A stretch of DNA of 5,653 nt from Geobacter sp. (GTDB lineage: Bacteria; Desulfobacterota; Desulfuromonadia; Geobacterales; Geobacteraceae), in assembly GCA_003857395.1 (NCBI GenBank), contig RPRC01000305.1, forward strand, positions 1-5,653. The letters are read 5' to 3'. The position numbers and the translations under genes are program-made. The notes beneath the pieces were generated by a model. The model did not search any database. It was not told the origin of the DNA and saw only the letters and a list, made by a program, of their open reading frames with translations. Positions 5,347 to 5,653 of this stretch are shown one piece after another (within the stretch, counting starts at the first letter, position 1; each line of letters opens with the position of its first letter).

Positions 5347-5653
5347 TTCCACACCCCGGCCAGGATCAGAGAGAACGCCCTTTCTCTGGAAAGGTCGCAC
5401 TATCCGTAATTAATCAGGTATCTTCGCATCAGTGTTATCATCAAATCGTCACCATGAAAAGAACAACCTATCGGTAAACCAGCCAGACCCTCAGGAAAGA
5501 ACCAACCCTCCATTCACCAGCAAGATACTGAGTAGCTCTGGAATTGCACCACGTAAAAAACTGGCCATTTCCCCGGTTGATTTTAGTTATGTATACCAGC
5601 TTTACCGATCAAGACAACAGCTTTAATGAGAAGGATAAATAGCCAGCAGCATC
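5347..5653. other. No convincing gene; upstream region of the 115-residue gene
   Basis: These 307 nt are more AT-rich than the flanking genes and stop codons interrupt most frames. A 64-codon plus-strand frame (5432-5626) has no ribosome binding site or recognisable composition. A 25-codon minus-strand frame (5568-5491) begins just downstream of the promoter-like site at 5590-5617 but has only GGGG 2 nt before its ATG. I read the region as regulatory or spacer; a gene continuing beyond the right edge cannot be excluded. Confidence 0.6.
5590..5617 (-). promoter_or_regulatory. Possible sigma-70 type promoter upstream of the 115-residue gene
   Basis: On the minus strand, TTGTCT (5617-5612, 4/6 match to TTGACA) is followed after 16 nt by TATACA (5595-5590, 4/6 match to TATAAT), preceded by TGG, an extended -10 form. 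If used, transcription would start near 5583 and leave a leader of about 240 nt before ATG 5346. An 8-base direct repeat, CAGCTTTA on the plus strand, lies at 5597-5604 and 5618-5625, 21 bp apart, overlapping the spacer and flanking the -35 box. Confidence 0.35.

Noticed and set aside
5087..5413. Plus-strand open frames (5087-5413 and 4948-5409) opposite the three-helix protein
   Set aside because: Their translations are rich in Arg, Pro, Ser and Thr with no pattern, whereas the minus-strand frame gives three clean membrane segments and a plausible start.
5432..5626. 64-codon plus-strand open frame
   Set aside because: No ribosome binding site, no membrane or domain pattern, and low-complexity polar composition in an AT-rich spacer.

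Overview
The window looks like a stretch of chromosome from a Gram-negative, moderately GC-rich bacterium. The gene content and the wording of the proteins fit the Geobacter/Desulfuromonadota group. That placement is an inference from resemblance, not something the sequence proves. No mobile element, CRISPR array, tRNA or rRNA gene was seen. Most of the window is ordinary chromosome.

Bases 1-2427 carry three plus-strand information/nucleotide genes. They are the 3' half of proS (prolyl-tRNA synthetase, 5' end outside the window), then pyrF (orotidine 5'-phosphate decarboxylase) only 8 nt later, then rlmB (23S rRNA 2'-O-methyltransferase, SpoU/TrmH family) after a 97-nt gap with no terminator. 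A strong hairpin at 2473-2508 ends this unit. It also works in the opposite direction, because the next genes converge on it.

Bases 2539-5346 are all minus strand. Reading in the direction of transcription (right to left): an unrecognised 115-residue protein with three membrane segments (5346-4999); an exported 275-residue protein with an Ig-like middle and a C-terminal half resembling the PrcB family (4847-4020); a 65-residue two-helix PLDc_N membrane protein whose best start is TTG (3947-3750); a 93-residue cytoplasmic parvulin, ppiC (3574-3293), with its own terminator (3215-3246); and a signal-peptide-bearing cyclophilin (3114-2539). The two prolyl isomerases are neighbours but belong to unrelated folds and are predicted to work in different compartments. 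The terminator between them implies separate transcripts. No terminator is visible between the three genes to their right, so these may form an envelope-related unit.

Bases 5347-5653 hold no convincing gene. They contain one promoter-like site on the minus strand that could serve the 115-residue gene through a long leader. The most worthwhile leads are modest: the near-identical terminator hairpins flanking the cyclophilin gene, the TTG start, the cyclophilin with Gly at the usual aromatic pocket position, and the Ig-like plus PrcB-like architecture.
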